In this document: piece by piece, positions 36,921 through 45,603 of the stretch
Layout: every line of letters starts with the position of its first letter
Numbering within the stretch: position 1 is the stretch's first letter
From: Flavobacteriales bacterium
Lineage (GTDB): Bacteria; Bacteroidota; Bacteroidia; Flavobacteriales_F; PHOS-HE28
Length of the DNA: 64,000 nt
Direction of reading: 5' to 3'
Assembly (NCBI GenBank): GCA_016705545.1
Contig: JADIYA010000001.1
Location: 558,001 to 622,000, forward strand
Position numbers and translations under genes: made by a program
Notes under the pieces: model-generated
Databases searched by the model: none
What the model saw: the letters and a program-made list of their open reading frames with translations, nothing else
Told to the model about the DNA's origin: nothing

Positions 36921-37703
36921 TCACTGCACGAGGCGGCCGCCCTCCAGCAGGACAGCGTACCGATAACCCGCGCCAAAGTCCTTGTCCACGGCCACCGTGC
37001 CGATCATCGTCACGGTCTGCCCCTCCGCAACCGCTGCCTCGGTGGTGATCACGAGCTCGGGATCGCCCTTGCTCCCGTCCTTCACATGCACCCAGTTGCG
37101 GCCCATGATGTTCGGGTTCACCTTGGTGCAGGTGCCACTGACCTGGATCGTCTTGCCAGCGAACCGCTTCGCATCAGCAACGATGTCCGCGACCCTAGTG
37201 GAGCCTGGCACATCCACCTTGGGAAGAGGCGCACTGAAGGAGAGGTCTGATGCACTGGCCTCAGCGGAGCCCGTGGCTGTCATGGTGCTGCCGTGATCCG
37301 TTGGAACAAGCTGCGAGACCAGATAGAGCTTGTCGAAGGTGCGGTTGTACTCTTTGCTCTCGAAATCGGTCTTCAGCAGGCCACCCCGGTAGAAATAGTT
37401 CCGCCCCTGTGCGACTTCCTGCAGCGTGGTGGCGATCCAATACTCTTCGCTTCCCTCCCTCACACGCACATACACATACTTGGTAGTGGGCAGCGCCTCC
37501 AGCGCGAGCACGGTGTGCAGGTCCTTGCCGGCCGATGGGTCCACAGTTCCGGACGGGGCTGTTGCGCCACCTGAAAACACACCCGTGCCCTGTTGGTCGC
37601 CACCGCCATCCGCATCCTCCGGAATGGTCTTCGGACCAATGCTGCATCCCACGGTCAGCAGCATGGCGCCCAGCACAAGCGCATGCATCATCAGTTTCAT
37701 CAT
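36921..37703 (-). CDS. OB-fold lipoprotein linked to the multihaem cytochrome locus
   Basis: This 260-residue lipoprotein has a leader ending LLTVGC (Cys20). After a Gly-rich linker it has a domain with YVYVRVREGSEEYWIATTLQE (about 75-140) and then an OB-fold-like domain (about 170-260). The second contains FAGKTIQVSGTCTKVNPNIMGRNWVHVKDG and TVTMIGTVAVDKDFG. This two-part layout is seen in small lipoproteins near multihaem cytochromes in other bacteria, but I cannot name a function. It is translationally coupled to the barrel gene upstream by ATGA. Start: the first of two adjacent ATGs. A role in assembly or haem delivery at the outer membrane is an inference. Confidence 0.7.
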   Translation of the reverse strand: MMKLMMHALVLGAMLLTVGCSIGPKTIPEDADGGGDQQGTGVFSGGATAPSGTVDPSAGKDLHTVLALEALPTTKYVYVRVREGSEEYWIATTLQEVAQGRNYFYRGGLLKTDFESKEYNRTFDKLYLVSQLVPTDHGSTMTATGSAEASASDLSFSAPLPKVDVPGSTRVADIVADAKRFAGKTIQVSGTCTKVNPNIMGRNWVHVKDGSKGDPELVITTEAAVAEGQTVTMIGTVAVDKDFGAGYRYAVLLEGGRLVQ

Positions 37704-39295
37704 CGTTTGCTCCGGCTATCGAATCGTTTGGAAAGGCTCAGATTCAGGCGGTAGTTGCGCTCCTGGAGAATCGTCGAGAGCTCGCCAAGAATCATAAAGG
37801 TGAATGTCTTTGCGAAGGTCAGCGTCAAATCGGCCCCGTAGTACCGCTGAGACACCTGCGCCGCCAACAGGGAACCTTCCGGACGGCTGGTGTACCGGTA
37901 CTCGAGTACGCGGTAGTACAGGCTCATGGTCAGCCGGTCGGCGACCAACGACCGTGCATGGCGGAAGGAGAGCGCATCGCTGCTGAGGTAATTGGAGATG
38001 TTCCGATTGGCCTGCACCGACCATCGGCCCGCACCGGCCGGATCCCTGTTGAGGTTGACCGAGAGGCTGAAGTTGTCCGATGCATTGGCGCCATCGGCTT
38101 GGAACCGCCGGCTGTAAGTGCCGCCCAGGCCAAGTGCCTTCGTCGGCCGTACGTTCAGCCGGAAACGCAGTCCCTGCCGCGCCAGATCATCATCGAGCAG
38201 CATCTCCACTTCATTCCGAAAGGTCTCGAAGAACACCACCCTCCGACGGCTGTCGTATGAGGCGAAGAAATCCACCTTTCGACCGAAGCGGTAGCGGCCG
38301 GAAACGAACAGGTTCGTCAGCCGGGCCCCGCCCTGTGTGCTATAGAGATCAAGCTCCGCAGTGGAGAAGAGGTTCAGGTTCCCTTTGAACGTCGATGAGT
38401 GCTGCAGGTAGGCATATCGGCGATCCACGAGGCCATTATTGGTCTGCTGCATCAGCCCTACCGTGGAGCGGGAGATGATGGAGCGGCTATTCACCTGCGC
38501 TCCCAGGTAGCCGCCGTATTGAAGCAGGTCCGTGTTGAGCCCATAGGTGTAGATGTCAGGCCGGAAGCCCGCGATCACCCCGCCAAACAGGCCGCCGAAG
38601 CGCCGCTCGGCCTGTAAGCCGTCAATGGCACCGAGCGAGGATGCACTGTTGTTGATCTTCCTCCCCAACATGATCGTGGTGTTGCTATCGGGGGCGTAGC
38701 TCAACGCGAGGTTGTACACGCTGAGGAGCTCAGTTCGCTGCGGGCGCCATTCCAGGTCCGCCGGATAGAGCTTGCGATAGTTCACATAAGTCTCCGCTGA
38801 GAACTTCGAGTTGGCGATGTTGGCTGCGGTGAGCGAGAGGCGATACATCACCCGATGGTCGTTCTCGCGCGCTGACGGCATGTTGCTGTAGCTGGCTGCT
38901 GAGATCCGCCCGCGGATGCGCTCACGGCTCGTGCCCAGGCTGTCCCTGCCCGCTCCTGCGGAACGAGCCGCCTTGGAGCGTTCGGCCGGCCCCTTCGACG
39001 CTGCGGCCGTCCGCAACTTCCCGGCCTGGATGCGGTCCTGCTTCTCCGGCCGGCAATCGCCGATCACCGTGCAAACGCATGAGGTGGACGACATGCTGCT
39101 AACGAGCAGGCAGGGGGTTGCGACCCCGTTCTTCAGCAGGTCGAGGGTATCATTCACCGCGATGCCCTCCGTGCTGATGAACTTCACGTACACGTGCTGC
39201 GAGGTCAGGAATGTCACTTCACCCGAACGTGCGACCTGCGCCGCTACTGCAACCGGCAGCAGCATCAGGAACAAGGGGAATACCGGATTCCGCAT
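37700..39295 (-). CDS. Outer-membrane beta-barrel, candidate conduit for multihaem cytochrome
   Basis: This is a 531-residue exported protein (signal peptide 1-19). Residues about 22-95 form a small domain (GEVTFLTSQHVYVKFISTEG) with a Cys-rich tip (CVCTVIGDC), like SH3-type domains that precede some barrels. A basic linker follows. From about 140 to the end there are some twenty amphipathic strands rich in Arg, Tyr and Phe, such as DRLTMSLYYRVLEYRYTS. It has no plug or TonB box. It sits between a 22-haem cytochrome gene (TGATG overlap) and an OB-fold lipoprotein (ATGA overlap), the arrangement expected of a porin-cytochrome conduit. That role is inferred; no sequence match to MtrB is claimed. 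Confidence 0.72.
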   Translation of the reverse strand: MRNPVFPLFLMLLPVAVAAQVARSGEVTFLTSQHVYVKFISTEGIAVNDTLDLLKNGVATPCLLVSSMSSTSCVCTVIGDCRPEKQDRIQAGKLRTAAASKGPAERSKAARSAGAGRDSLGTSRERIRGRISAASYSNMPSARENDHRVMYRLSLTAANIANSKFSAETYVNYRKLYPADLEWRPQRTELLSVYNLALSYAPDSNTTIMLGRKINNSASSLGAIDGLQAERRFGGLFGGVIAGFRPDIYTYGLNTDLLQYGGYLGAQVNSRSIISRSTVGLMQQTNNGLVDRRYAYLQHSSTFKGNLNLFSTAELDLYSTQGGARLTNLFVSGRYRFGRKVDFFASYDSRRRVVFFETFRNEVEMLLDDDLARQGLRFRLNVRPTKALGLGGTYSRRFQADGANASDNFSLSVNLNRDPAGAGRWSVQANRNISNYLSSDALSFRHARSLVADRLTMSLYYRVLEYRYTSRPEGSLLAAQVSQRYYGADLTLTFAKTFTFMILGELSTILQERNYRLNLSLSKRFDSRSKR

Positions 39296-40989
39296 CAGTG
39301 GGTGCCATCCGGATGGCAGCTATAGCAGGCATTGCTGTTGTACGAATAGCCTGACACCTCGTCGTGGTCGTTCGCGAGCTCCCCTTGGTTGTTGTGGCAG
39401 TTGGTGCAACTGAACACGCTGTAATCGTTGGGGTTGGTGTGGCAGGTGGCGCAGCTGCTCCACACATCGCTATGCGGACCACTGTTGATCGGGAAGTACT
39501 GGTTGTGGTTGAATGTGGAGGGCGCCCAGGAGCTTTCCGAATGGCACTCGGCGCAGTCCGTGGGGAACTGGGCGGAGGCGTGGTTCGGATTGGTGGTGGC
39601 GTTGTAATCGGCCATGTGGCAGGCGCTGCAGGCCGTGGGCGTGCCCGCGTAGCCGTTCGCATGGCATTGCACGCAGGCCGCACTCTGATGTGCGCCATGC
39701 AACGGGAAATCGGTGTTGTTGTGGTCGAAGGTGGCGTTGCCCCAAGCCGTTTCATCATGGCAGGCCGCGCAATCGGTGCTGAATCCTGCCGCGGTGTGGT
39801 TGGGCTGTGTCGTCGAGTTGTAATCGCTCAGGTGACAGGCGCTGCAGGCCGTGGGCGTACCTGCGAATCCGCCCGCGTGGCACTCCAGGCAGCTCGTGGT
39901 CAAATGCGCTCCGTGCAATGGGAAGTCAGTGTTGTTGTGATCGAAGGTGGCATTGCCCCAAGCGGTCTCATCGTGGCAGAGCGCGCAATCGGTGCTGAAG
40001 CCGGATGCGGCATGATTCGGCTCGGTGGAGGAGTTGTAGTCGGCCATGTGGCAGGCGCTGCACGCGGTGGGCGTGCCGGCAAATCCGTTCGCGTGGCACT
40101 GGAGGCAATCGACCGTGGTGTGCGACCCGTGCAAGGGAAAGTCCGTGATGTTGTGGTCGAAGGAGGCCGTCCAGCCCGGACCGGTGTTGTGGCAACTGGC
40201 GCAATCGATGGAGAAGCCCGCAGCCGTATGGTTCGGGTCGGTAGTGGCCGTGTAATCCGTCATGTGGCAGCTCGCGCACTCCGGCGAGGCATCGGAGAAA
40301 TTGCCCGTGGCATGGCAGCGCGCGCAATCCTGGATGGCGTGCCCGCCGGTGAGCGGGAAGAAGTCGTGGCTGGCGAGGTCGGTGGACCAACCCGTTCCCA
40401 TCGGGTCGTGGCACTCAAGGCAATCCGTCGAGAATCCCGCGCCGGCATGGTTGGGGTTCTGTGTCGCCATGTAATCGGCACGATGGCAATTGATGCAGTC
40501 GTTGCCCAGACGCGCGAAGGCGAGCGTGTTGTCCGACGCGTGGCAATCCACGCAACTCAGATTGCTATGGACGCCGATCAGCGGGAAGCCGTTCTCCTCA
40601 TGCAGCTCAGGGATATGGTCCACCAGCCAGCTCTGAGGCGTATGGCAGCGCGCGCAATCGTTTCCCACGGTCATGGCATGCACATCGGCGTGGCACGAGA
40701 CGCAATCCGACGCCACGGGGGTGTCGAACTTCAAGGAAGTGTGGCAGGATCGGCAATCGGCCTTGGCATGCATACCCTGCAGCGGGAGCGCCGTGGTGTC
40801 ATGATTGAAGGCCAAGGGCTGGCGCATGGTGGTCCAGTTGTCCGGCACATGGCAGGCGGCGCAATCGATCTTGAATGCTGCTCCGTGAGGAGATTGAGCA
40901 CTTACGGATGAGGCCATTATACCGGCACAGAAAAGCGCCAACGCCGCAAATGCGCCCCTGCCGGAGCCTGGTACTGATGCTCGCCTCAT
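39295..40989 (-). CDS. 22-haem c-type cytochrome with tandem haem modules
   Basis: This exported protein of about 564 residues (signal ending SVSAQ) has 22 CxxCH motifs by direct count, from CAACH near the N-terminus to CYSCH eight residues before the end. Between them are many free His in FDHN and PNHAA motifs that can serve as distal ligands. The middle consists of 72-residue modules, each with FDHNNTDFPLHGAH, a CxxCHA site, GTPTACSACH, DYN, PNH and a fourth CxxCH. There is no T9SS tail or membrane anchor, so it is likely periplasmic or carried by the adjacent barrel. The ATG at 41016 would add nine residues; 40989 gives the better signal peptide. Its stop overlaps the barrel start. Confidence 0.9.
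   Translation of the reverse strand: MRRASVPGSGRGAFAALALFCAGIMASSVSAQSPHGAAFKIDCAACHVPDNWTTMRQPLAFNHDTTALPLQGMHAKADCRSCHTSLKFDTPVASDCVSCHADVHAMTVGNDCARCHTPQSWLVDHIPELHEENGFPLIGVHSNLSCVDCHASDNTLAFARLGNDCINCHRADYMATQNPNHAGAGFSTDCLECHDPMGTGWSTDLASHDFFPLTGGHAIQDCARCHATGNFSDASPECASCHMTDYTATTDPNHTAAGFSIDCASCHNTGPGWTASFDHNITDFPLHGSHTTVDCLQCHANGFAGTPTACSACHMADYNSSTEPNHAASGFSTDCALCHDETAWGNATFDHNNTDFPLHGAHLTTSCLECHAGGFAGTPTACSACHLSDYNSTTQPNHTAAGFSTDCAACHDETAWGNATFDHNNTDFPLHGAHQSAACVQCHANGYAGTPTACSACHMADYNATTNPNHASAQFPTDCAECHSESSWAPSTFNHNQYFPINSGPHSDVWSSCATCHTNPNDYSVFSCTNCHNNQGELANDHDEVSGYSYNSNACYSCHPDGTH
39484..40347 (-). repeat. 216-bp tandem repeats within the 22-haem cytochrome gene
   Basis: Anchors recur at 39700, 39916 and 40132, exactly 216 bp (72 codons) apart. 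The middle units are highly similar at DNA level, for example the stretch translating to AWGNATFDHNNTDF. The outer units, near 39484 and after 40132, are diverged. Recent unit duplication best explains this. Confidence 0.85.
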
Positions 40990-41016
40990 CGCAACGGTTG
41001 TCGGGTTTCCATGCAA

Positions 41017-41515
41017 TCACAGATTTACGCAACGCTGATTCACATGCCTTGTCAGGCGCTTCGGAAAAGTCAATGTCATTCGTTTCGGCATGAAGAGCGC
41101 ACCATCCATCCGTGCATGGCCCGGGTTCTATAGCCGAGCCTATTAAGAAAGGTAGATGCCTCACCGGACTCTGTGCAATGACAAAACGCACGGCAGGCAT
41201 GAAAGAGCGACGAAACCCCATCCGGGTTCGACGCTTCCTGGCCTTCATTCATGCAGCTCATGGCGTTCTTAACAGGGTATATGCAGGCGGTCAACAGGAC
41301 TCTGGCCCTGCTTTGGGCAGTCGATGGTCGCGTGTCAAGGCCCTTATGGATGCACGAAGTTGACTGCGATTGGAACGGTGCATCCGTGACATTTGGCACG
41401 ATTGAATGCCCTGTTGGGCCTATTCCGCTCGCACGTTGACCTCCCGTTCGCGACGGAGCCGCATGGTGCCGGGCGTTCCGGTTCCAGCGCGCCGCAGCGC
41501 TTGTCGGCACCAGTG
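41017..41515. other. Non-coding gap between the 20-haem and 22-haem cytochrome genes
   Basis: About 500 bp with lower GC than neighbours. Open frames on both strands lack signal peptides, haem motifs or any family resemblance. It probably holds a separate promoter for the 22-haem/barrel/lipoprotein group; I could not place a convincing -7 box or hairpin. Confidence 0.5.
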
Positions 41516-43102
41516 CTACTTGTGACAGTCTGCGCATGAGAACTTCTCAATCTTGAACGAAGGCACCCTGCCATCAGCAACCGTCTTGTGGCACTCGCGG
41601 CAATCCACTCTCGCATGCTCCCCCACCAAGGGGAAGGCGGTGAAATCGTGGTCGAAGCGGCTGGGGATCCAATTGTCAGCCACATGGCACCGGGTGCAGT
41701 CCGTGACGCCGTCCTTCTTGAAGTCGTCGCCATGCACATTCTCATGGCAGTCGGTGCAGGTGCTGCCGATGTTCCGGAAAGTCCATTTAGGTGGCTCCTT
41801 CAAGTGGCACGCGAAGCAGGGCGTTGCCAAGTGCGCGCCCTCTAACGGGAAGGCTGTTTTTCCGTGCTGCTCCAAGGTATAGATGCTCACCTCGAAGCCA
41901 TCGGTGAGGCTGTGGCACTCGACGCAGTCCGGCGAGACCCCATTCTTGGCGAACTCACCCTTGTGGTAGTCTTCGTGGCAGCGCGTGCAGGCGTCGAACG
42001 CGACTGGATCCGTGTACGGCCCCTTATGGCACTTCTTGCAGTCCACGCCTACATGCTTCCCCTGCAACGGGAAGTCGGTCGCCCTGTGATCGAACCGGTC
42101 CATGGTGCGAAGGGCCTTGAAGCCCTTCTCCTGGTGGCATTGCGCGCACTCGGCGCCGAACTTTCCTTCGTGCGGGTCCTTGTGGCAGGCGGCGCAGTCG
42201 TTCTCCTTCACGCCCAATCGGTCCTGGAACACCGCCAGCGGATCACTAGTCCTCTTGTGGCATTCGAAGCAGTCCGTGGCGGCGTGCTTGCCGATCAGCC
42301 TGAAGTGGGTCGCATTATGGTCGAACCGGGCCTTCCCGACAAAGGTCTTGAAGGACTCGTCCGTGTGGCATTGCGCGCACGCGTTCGCGAAGTGCGCCTT
42401 GTGCGGGTCGCTGTGGCACGCTTTGCAATCGGCATGGGGCAGGTCGGCGAATTGCTGGAACTCCTTGCCGTTACGGGTGGTAACCTTGTGGCACTCCTTG
42501 CAATCGATCTGCGCATGTCCGCCACGCAAGGGGAAGTCGGTCTTCGAATGGTCGAACTTCCGCACCGGCTTCCAAGCCGCCATGTCGTGGCAGCTGCGGC
42601 AATCCTTTGACATGCTACCCTGGTGGAAGTCCGCATGGCAAGAGAGGCATGCCTGGTCGAGCCCCAAGAAGGTCTTAGGCCGCGCGCGGATCACGGGGTC
42701 CTTGATCTTTTCGGGCGCATGGCACTTGCGGCAATCCAGCGGCTTGTGCGCGCCCTCCAGCGGATAGCCCGCGAGCGTGTGATCGAATGCCTTCTCATTG
42801 AAGCGCACCATCTGGAACTTTCGCCCGTGGTGCTCACTGTGGCAGGTGAAGCAATCCTTGCCCTTCACCTCGCGGCTCACGTGGTAGCCCCGATTCCTGG
42901 TGATCAAAGTTTGCAGCTCCTTGTGGCAAGCAAGGCACTTCGCATTGGTCACCTTATTACCCAGGTCGTGGCACTGCGTGCAGTTGCTCATGCCCTCCAG
43001 CTTCGCATGGGCGGTGGTGAGGTCGCCGGGCGATAATTGAGCAAAGCCGATCGCGGCCGTGAGCGACAGCCAAAGGATGAGATATGTGCGTAACGTGCTC
43101 AC
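41516..43102 (-). CDS. 20-haem c-type cytochrome (c3/c7-like modules)
   Basis: This is a 528-residue exported protein (signal 1-21, ending GFAQ) with 20 CxxCH motifs by direct count, the last (CADCH) one residue before the end. Modules of about 45-75 residues repeat the pattern FDHxxTDFPLxGxH - CxxCH - CxxCHxDxHxGxF, resembling chained cytochrome c3/c7 units. Histidines before each module probably supply distal ligands. The start codon is GTG, overlapping the oxidoreductase stop as GTGA, so translation is coupled to the redox enzyme. With no anchor or sorting tail it is likely a periplasmic electron wire between the inner-membrane cytochrome b and outer-membrane components. Confidence 0.9.
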   Translation of the reverse strand: MSTLRTYLILWLSLTAAIGFAQLSPGDLTTAHAKLEGMSNCTQCHDLGNKVTNAKCLACHKELQTLITRNRGYHVSREVKGKDCFTCHSEHHGRKFQMVRFNEKAFDHTLAGYPLEGAHKPLDCRKCHAPEKIKDPVIRARPKTFLGLDQACLSCHADFHQGSMSKDCRSCHDMAAWKPVRKFDHSKTDFPLRGGHAQIDCKECHKVTTRNGKEFQQFADLPHADCKACHSDPHKAHFANACAQCHTDESFKTFVGKARFDHNATHFRLIGKHAATDCFECHKRTSDPLAVFQDRLGVKENDCAACHKDPHEGKFGAECAQCHQEKGFKALRTMDRFDHRATDFPLQGKHVGVDCKKCHKGPYTDPVAFDACTRCHEDYHKGEFAKNGVSPDCVECHSLTDGFEVSIYTLEQHGKTAFPLEGAHLATPCFACHLKEPPKWTFRNIGSTCTDCHENVHGDDFKKDGVTDCTRCHVADNWIPSRFDHDFTAFPLVGEHARVDCRECHKTVADGRVPSFKIEKFSCADCHK

Positions 43103-44430
43103 TTATGCTTCTTGACGATGTGGCCGAAGCGCTTGGTGATCTCGATGCCTGCCTTCTGCAGGAAACCGGTCGGAAGCTCCCCTCCTGCGAAAACGAAGAC
43201 CAGGTCGTTCTCCATCTGCCGCACCTCGTCGCCGACCTTGCACAAGACGTGGTCGGGGGCGATGGACACCAGGTTCGCCTTGTAGACCGCTTGGAGCGCA
43301 CCCGAATCGATGGCGGCGGTGATCGCATCCTTGTTCTTCGGCTTGCAGCCGGCGAAGTTCTCGTTGCGGTTGACGAGCGTTACCTCGTTATCGGCCATGA
43401 GGAGCATGGCGGATTCGACCCCGGCATCGCCGCCGCCCACCACCACCACCTTCTTGCCCTTAATGTTCTCCGGCTCCAGTAAGCGATAAGCAACCTTGGA
43501 GGCCTCCTCCCCCGGAATGCCGAGTTTCCGTGGACTGCCCCTGCGTCCAATGGCCAATAGGACGTTGCTGGCGACGTAGTCCTTGCCGGCGTTGGTGGAA
43601 ACCTTGAACGTGCCATCCTTCTGGGGCACGATGCTCTCCACCTTCACCCGCTCGGTGATCTCGATGCCGTGCTTGGAGATCACCGACTGCCAAAGCTGAA
43701 GCAGCTCGTCTTTGGTGGTGTCGTACAGTTTTACCTGCCCATGGAGCGGCAGGTCAACCGGCGCGGTCATCACCAGTTTCGCGCGCGGGAAGGTGTACAC
43801 CGTGCCCCCGAGTGAATCCTGTTCAAGCGTTGCGCTGGTGAGCCCTTGCTTCTTCGCCTCCAAGGTGGCGGCGATGCCCGCCGGGCCCGCCCCCACGATC
43901 ACCACATCGAGCACGCCTTCGGTTGCCGGCTTCCGGTGTCGCGCAATGTTCGCCATGGCCTGCTGGCCTTGTTCCACGCTGTTCCGGATCAAACCCATGC
44001 CTCCCAGCTCGCCTGCGATGTAGATTCCCTTGATGTTGGTCTGGAACTCCTGGTCCACGTGTGGCAGGTCGACACCGCGTTTCTCGGTTCCGATGCGAAG
44101 CGAGATGGCCTCCACTGGGCACGCATGGAAGCAGGCACCGTGGCCCACGCAATTGGAGGCATGAATCACCGTGGCCTTGCCGTTCACGATGCCGAGGATG
44201 TCCTTCTCCGGGCATTCCGCCACGCAAGCCGCGCTGCCGATGCAGGTGTTGAGGTCGATGTACGGATGCAGGGATACGGGCTCGAAGGTGCCCAAGGTCT
44301 TGGCTACTTCGACCTTCTTCTCCACGATCGCCGACTTCTTGCTCAGGCCGCGCATGTAGAAGAAGATCACCAGGCCGCATAGCAGGATCGCCGTGCCATA
44401 GATCGCTATCTGTTCGATGAGCACTTCCAT
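43099..44430 (-). CDS. Membrane-anchored 2x[4Fe-4S] / FAD-NAD(P) oxidoreductase
   Basis: This is a 443-residue protein. Residues 8-27 are one membrane helix. Two ferredoxin-type clusters follow, CIGSAACVAEC at 63-73 and CVGHGACFHAC at 94-104. A thioredoxin-reductase-like flavoprotein comes next, with an FAD-binding GAGPAG at 180-185, a second NAD(P)-binding GGGDAG near 320 and a closing VFAGGELP. No redox-active CxxC is present, so it is not a thioredoxin reductase. Unusually, a GIYIAGE segment (135-141), normally at the end of such FAD domains, also lies before the first one. Start 44430 (ATG) overlaps the cytochrome b stop as TGATG; the upstream open frame is antisense noise. Inferred role: passing electrons between NAD(P)H and the cytochrome b/multihaem chain. 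Confidence 0.82.
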   Translation of the reverse strand: MEVLIEQIAIYGTAILLCGLVIFFYMRGLSKKSAIVEKKVEVAKTLGTFEPVSLHPYIDLNTCIGSAACVAECPEKDILGIVNGKATVIHASNCVGHGACFHACPVEAISLRIGTEKRGVDLPHVDQEFQTNIKGIYIAGELGGMGLIRNSVEQGQQAMANIARHRKPATEGVLDVVIVGAGPAGIAATLEAKKQGLTSATLEQDSLGGTVYTFPRAKLVMTAPVDLPLHGQVKLYDTTKDELLQLWQSVISKHGIEITERVKVESIVPQKDGTFKVSTNAGKDYVASNVLLAIGRRGSPRKLGIPGEEASKVAYRLLEPENIKGKKVVVVGGGDAGVESAMLLMADNEVTLVNRNENFAGCKPKNKDAITAAIDSGALQAVYKANLVSIAPDHVLCKVGDEVRQMENDLVFVFAGGELPTGFLQKAGIEITKRFGHIVKKHK

Positions 44431-45284
44431 CAGAAGATCCAACGGTATCCGAAAGCCAGCGTCACGGCCACGTGGATGAGGAGGATGATGAGCATGATGA
44501 GGGCGAACGGCAGGTGCGCAACATGCCAGTACTTGAACAACCGCTGCATGGTCTGAAGGCGTGCGATCCGATGGCTGATCGCGAACTCGTCCTTCACCGT
44601 GCGAATCACCCACTGGCGCTCCTCCTTCGGCACGTTCCGCTGGCGGAGGATCGAGCGGATGGTGGCCAGCACCCTGTGCTCCTCGGCGAAGCGGGCAATG
44701 AAAGACTTCGAAGAGGCGTCCGCTCCCTCCTGCGGTCCGGTGATCAGCGCGATGAGCGACTCATCCAGGTGCGCTCGCCCCTTCAAGGTCTCCACCAGCT
44801 CTGCGCGCAGGCCCTTCACCTCGTTCAGGCTTAGTTCGCGGCCCTCGAGGGTGCGCGGTATCTGGATGTAGATGAAGCGCCCGATGACGCCGCTGGCCAC
44901 TACCGCCACCATGCTCCAGAAGGCCACCGAGACCAAACCGCCGAACTTGAAGGCGGTGTGGAAGAGGATCAGGATCGGCCCCAGCGTACATAGGAAGATG
45001 TGGAACTCCAACAGGTACTTCAGCCGGAGCTGCTTGGCCATGAAGTTGTACCTCTTACGGGCGATGTAGATCACCACACCGAAGAGTATCAAGAACGTGC
45101 CCAGTATGCCGATGCCATGACCATAGGCACCACTCGGCTTGAACCAGTTGTGCTGCGCATGGTAGAAACGCTCTTCTTCGGGAAGCTGGTAATACGAGTA
45201 GCCGGTGTATGACAGATATGCGGTCACAAGCACGACCACCGCGACCATGGTGCCGATGAAGATGAAATGAGTGGTTCGCGTCAT
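44430..45284 (-). CDS. Di-haem b-type membrane cytochrome, first gene of the coupled group
   Basis: This 284-residue protein has about five membrane helices: 10-28, 55-75, 95-112, 117-137 and 255-275. A soluble helical stretch (about 145-245) ends at WHVAHLP. Two histidine pairs spaced H-x13-H are visible, LEFH...LFH and AHLP...LIH, the pattern for two b haems across a four-helix bundle. An extra N-terminal helix with HGIGILGTF adds a further His. It is homologous to the 190-residue protein at 49136. It heads a coupled set with the FeS/FAD oxidoreductase and 20-haem cytochrome and is a plausible quinol-linked entry point. The exact family name is not known to me. Confidence 0.78.
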   Translation of the reverse strand: MTRTTHFIFIGTMVAVVVLVTAYLSYTGYSYYQLPEEERFYHAQHNWFKPSGAYGHGIGILGTFLILFGVVIYIARKRYNFMAKQLRLKYLLEFHIFLCTLGPILILFHTAFKFGGLVSVAFWSMVAVVASGVIGRFIYIQIPRTLEGRELSLNEVKGLRAELVETLKGRAHLDESLIALITGPQEGADASSKSFIARFAEEHRVLATIRSILRQRNVPKEERQWVIRTVKDEFAISHRIARLQTMQRLFKYWHVAHLPFALIMLIILLIHVAVTLAFGYRWIF

Positions 45285-45603
45285 CAGGCTGGCATTGGTG
45301 TGTTCAGGTCTCCAAGGGCCGTGGGACGGCTATCACTGAACGTACTGTCCCTGGTGTCGGAATCTGAAAATGACCCATTTCGTCCAACAAGGTGGTAACC
45401 ATCGATGGCCCGGACTTTCCCATTAAGGCGGGCTGGGAAAAAAGGGCGCTGAGTCGGCGGGGGCTCGTGTCGAACAGCTGCGTTCATCGGCCTGGTGACC
45501 ACAGCGGGCGGGCCGAACGTGCAACAAGGGATCGCTTGTTTGGAATATGTCCAAATTGAACGCCCGTGGGCATGGAACGCCCCGTGAAGAGAATGATGCC
45601 TGA
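45285..45603. other. Spacer upstream of the cytochrome b group, with one inverted repeat
   Basis: This 319-bp gap probably contains the promoter of the cytochrome b/oxidoreductase/20-haem group. At 45539-45555 there is a 6-5-6 inverted repeat (TTTGGA ... TCCAAA), which could bind a dimeric regulator. No good TAnnTTTG element was found, and I saw no gene. Confidence 0.35.

Noticed and set aside
39484..40347. Regular repeats considered as a CRISPR array
   Set aside because: The unit is 216 bp, in frame and codes for haem modules; there are no unique spacers and no cas genes.
39364..40911. 515-residue open frame on the plus strand opposite the 22-haem cytochrome
   Set aside because: The repeats on the coding strand create a repetitive shadow; there is no signal peptide or motif.
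41076..41537. 153-residue minus-strand open frame in the cytochrome spacer
   Set aside because: No leader, no family resemblance, and it overlaps the 3' end of the 20-haem gene.
43099..44430. Thioredoxin reductase
   Set aside because: It lacks the CxxC active site and has two ferredoxin clusters and a membrane helix.
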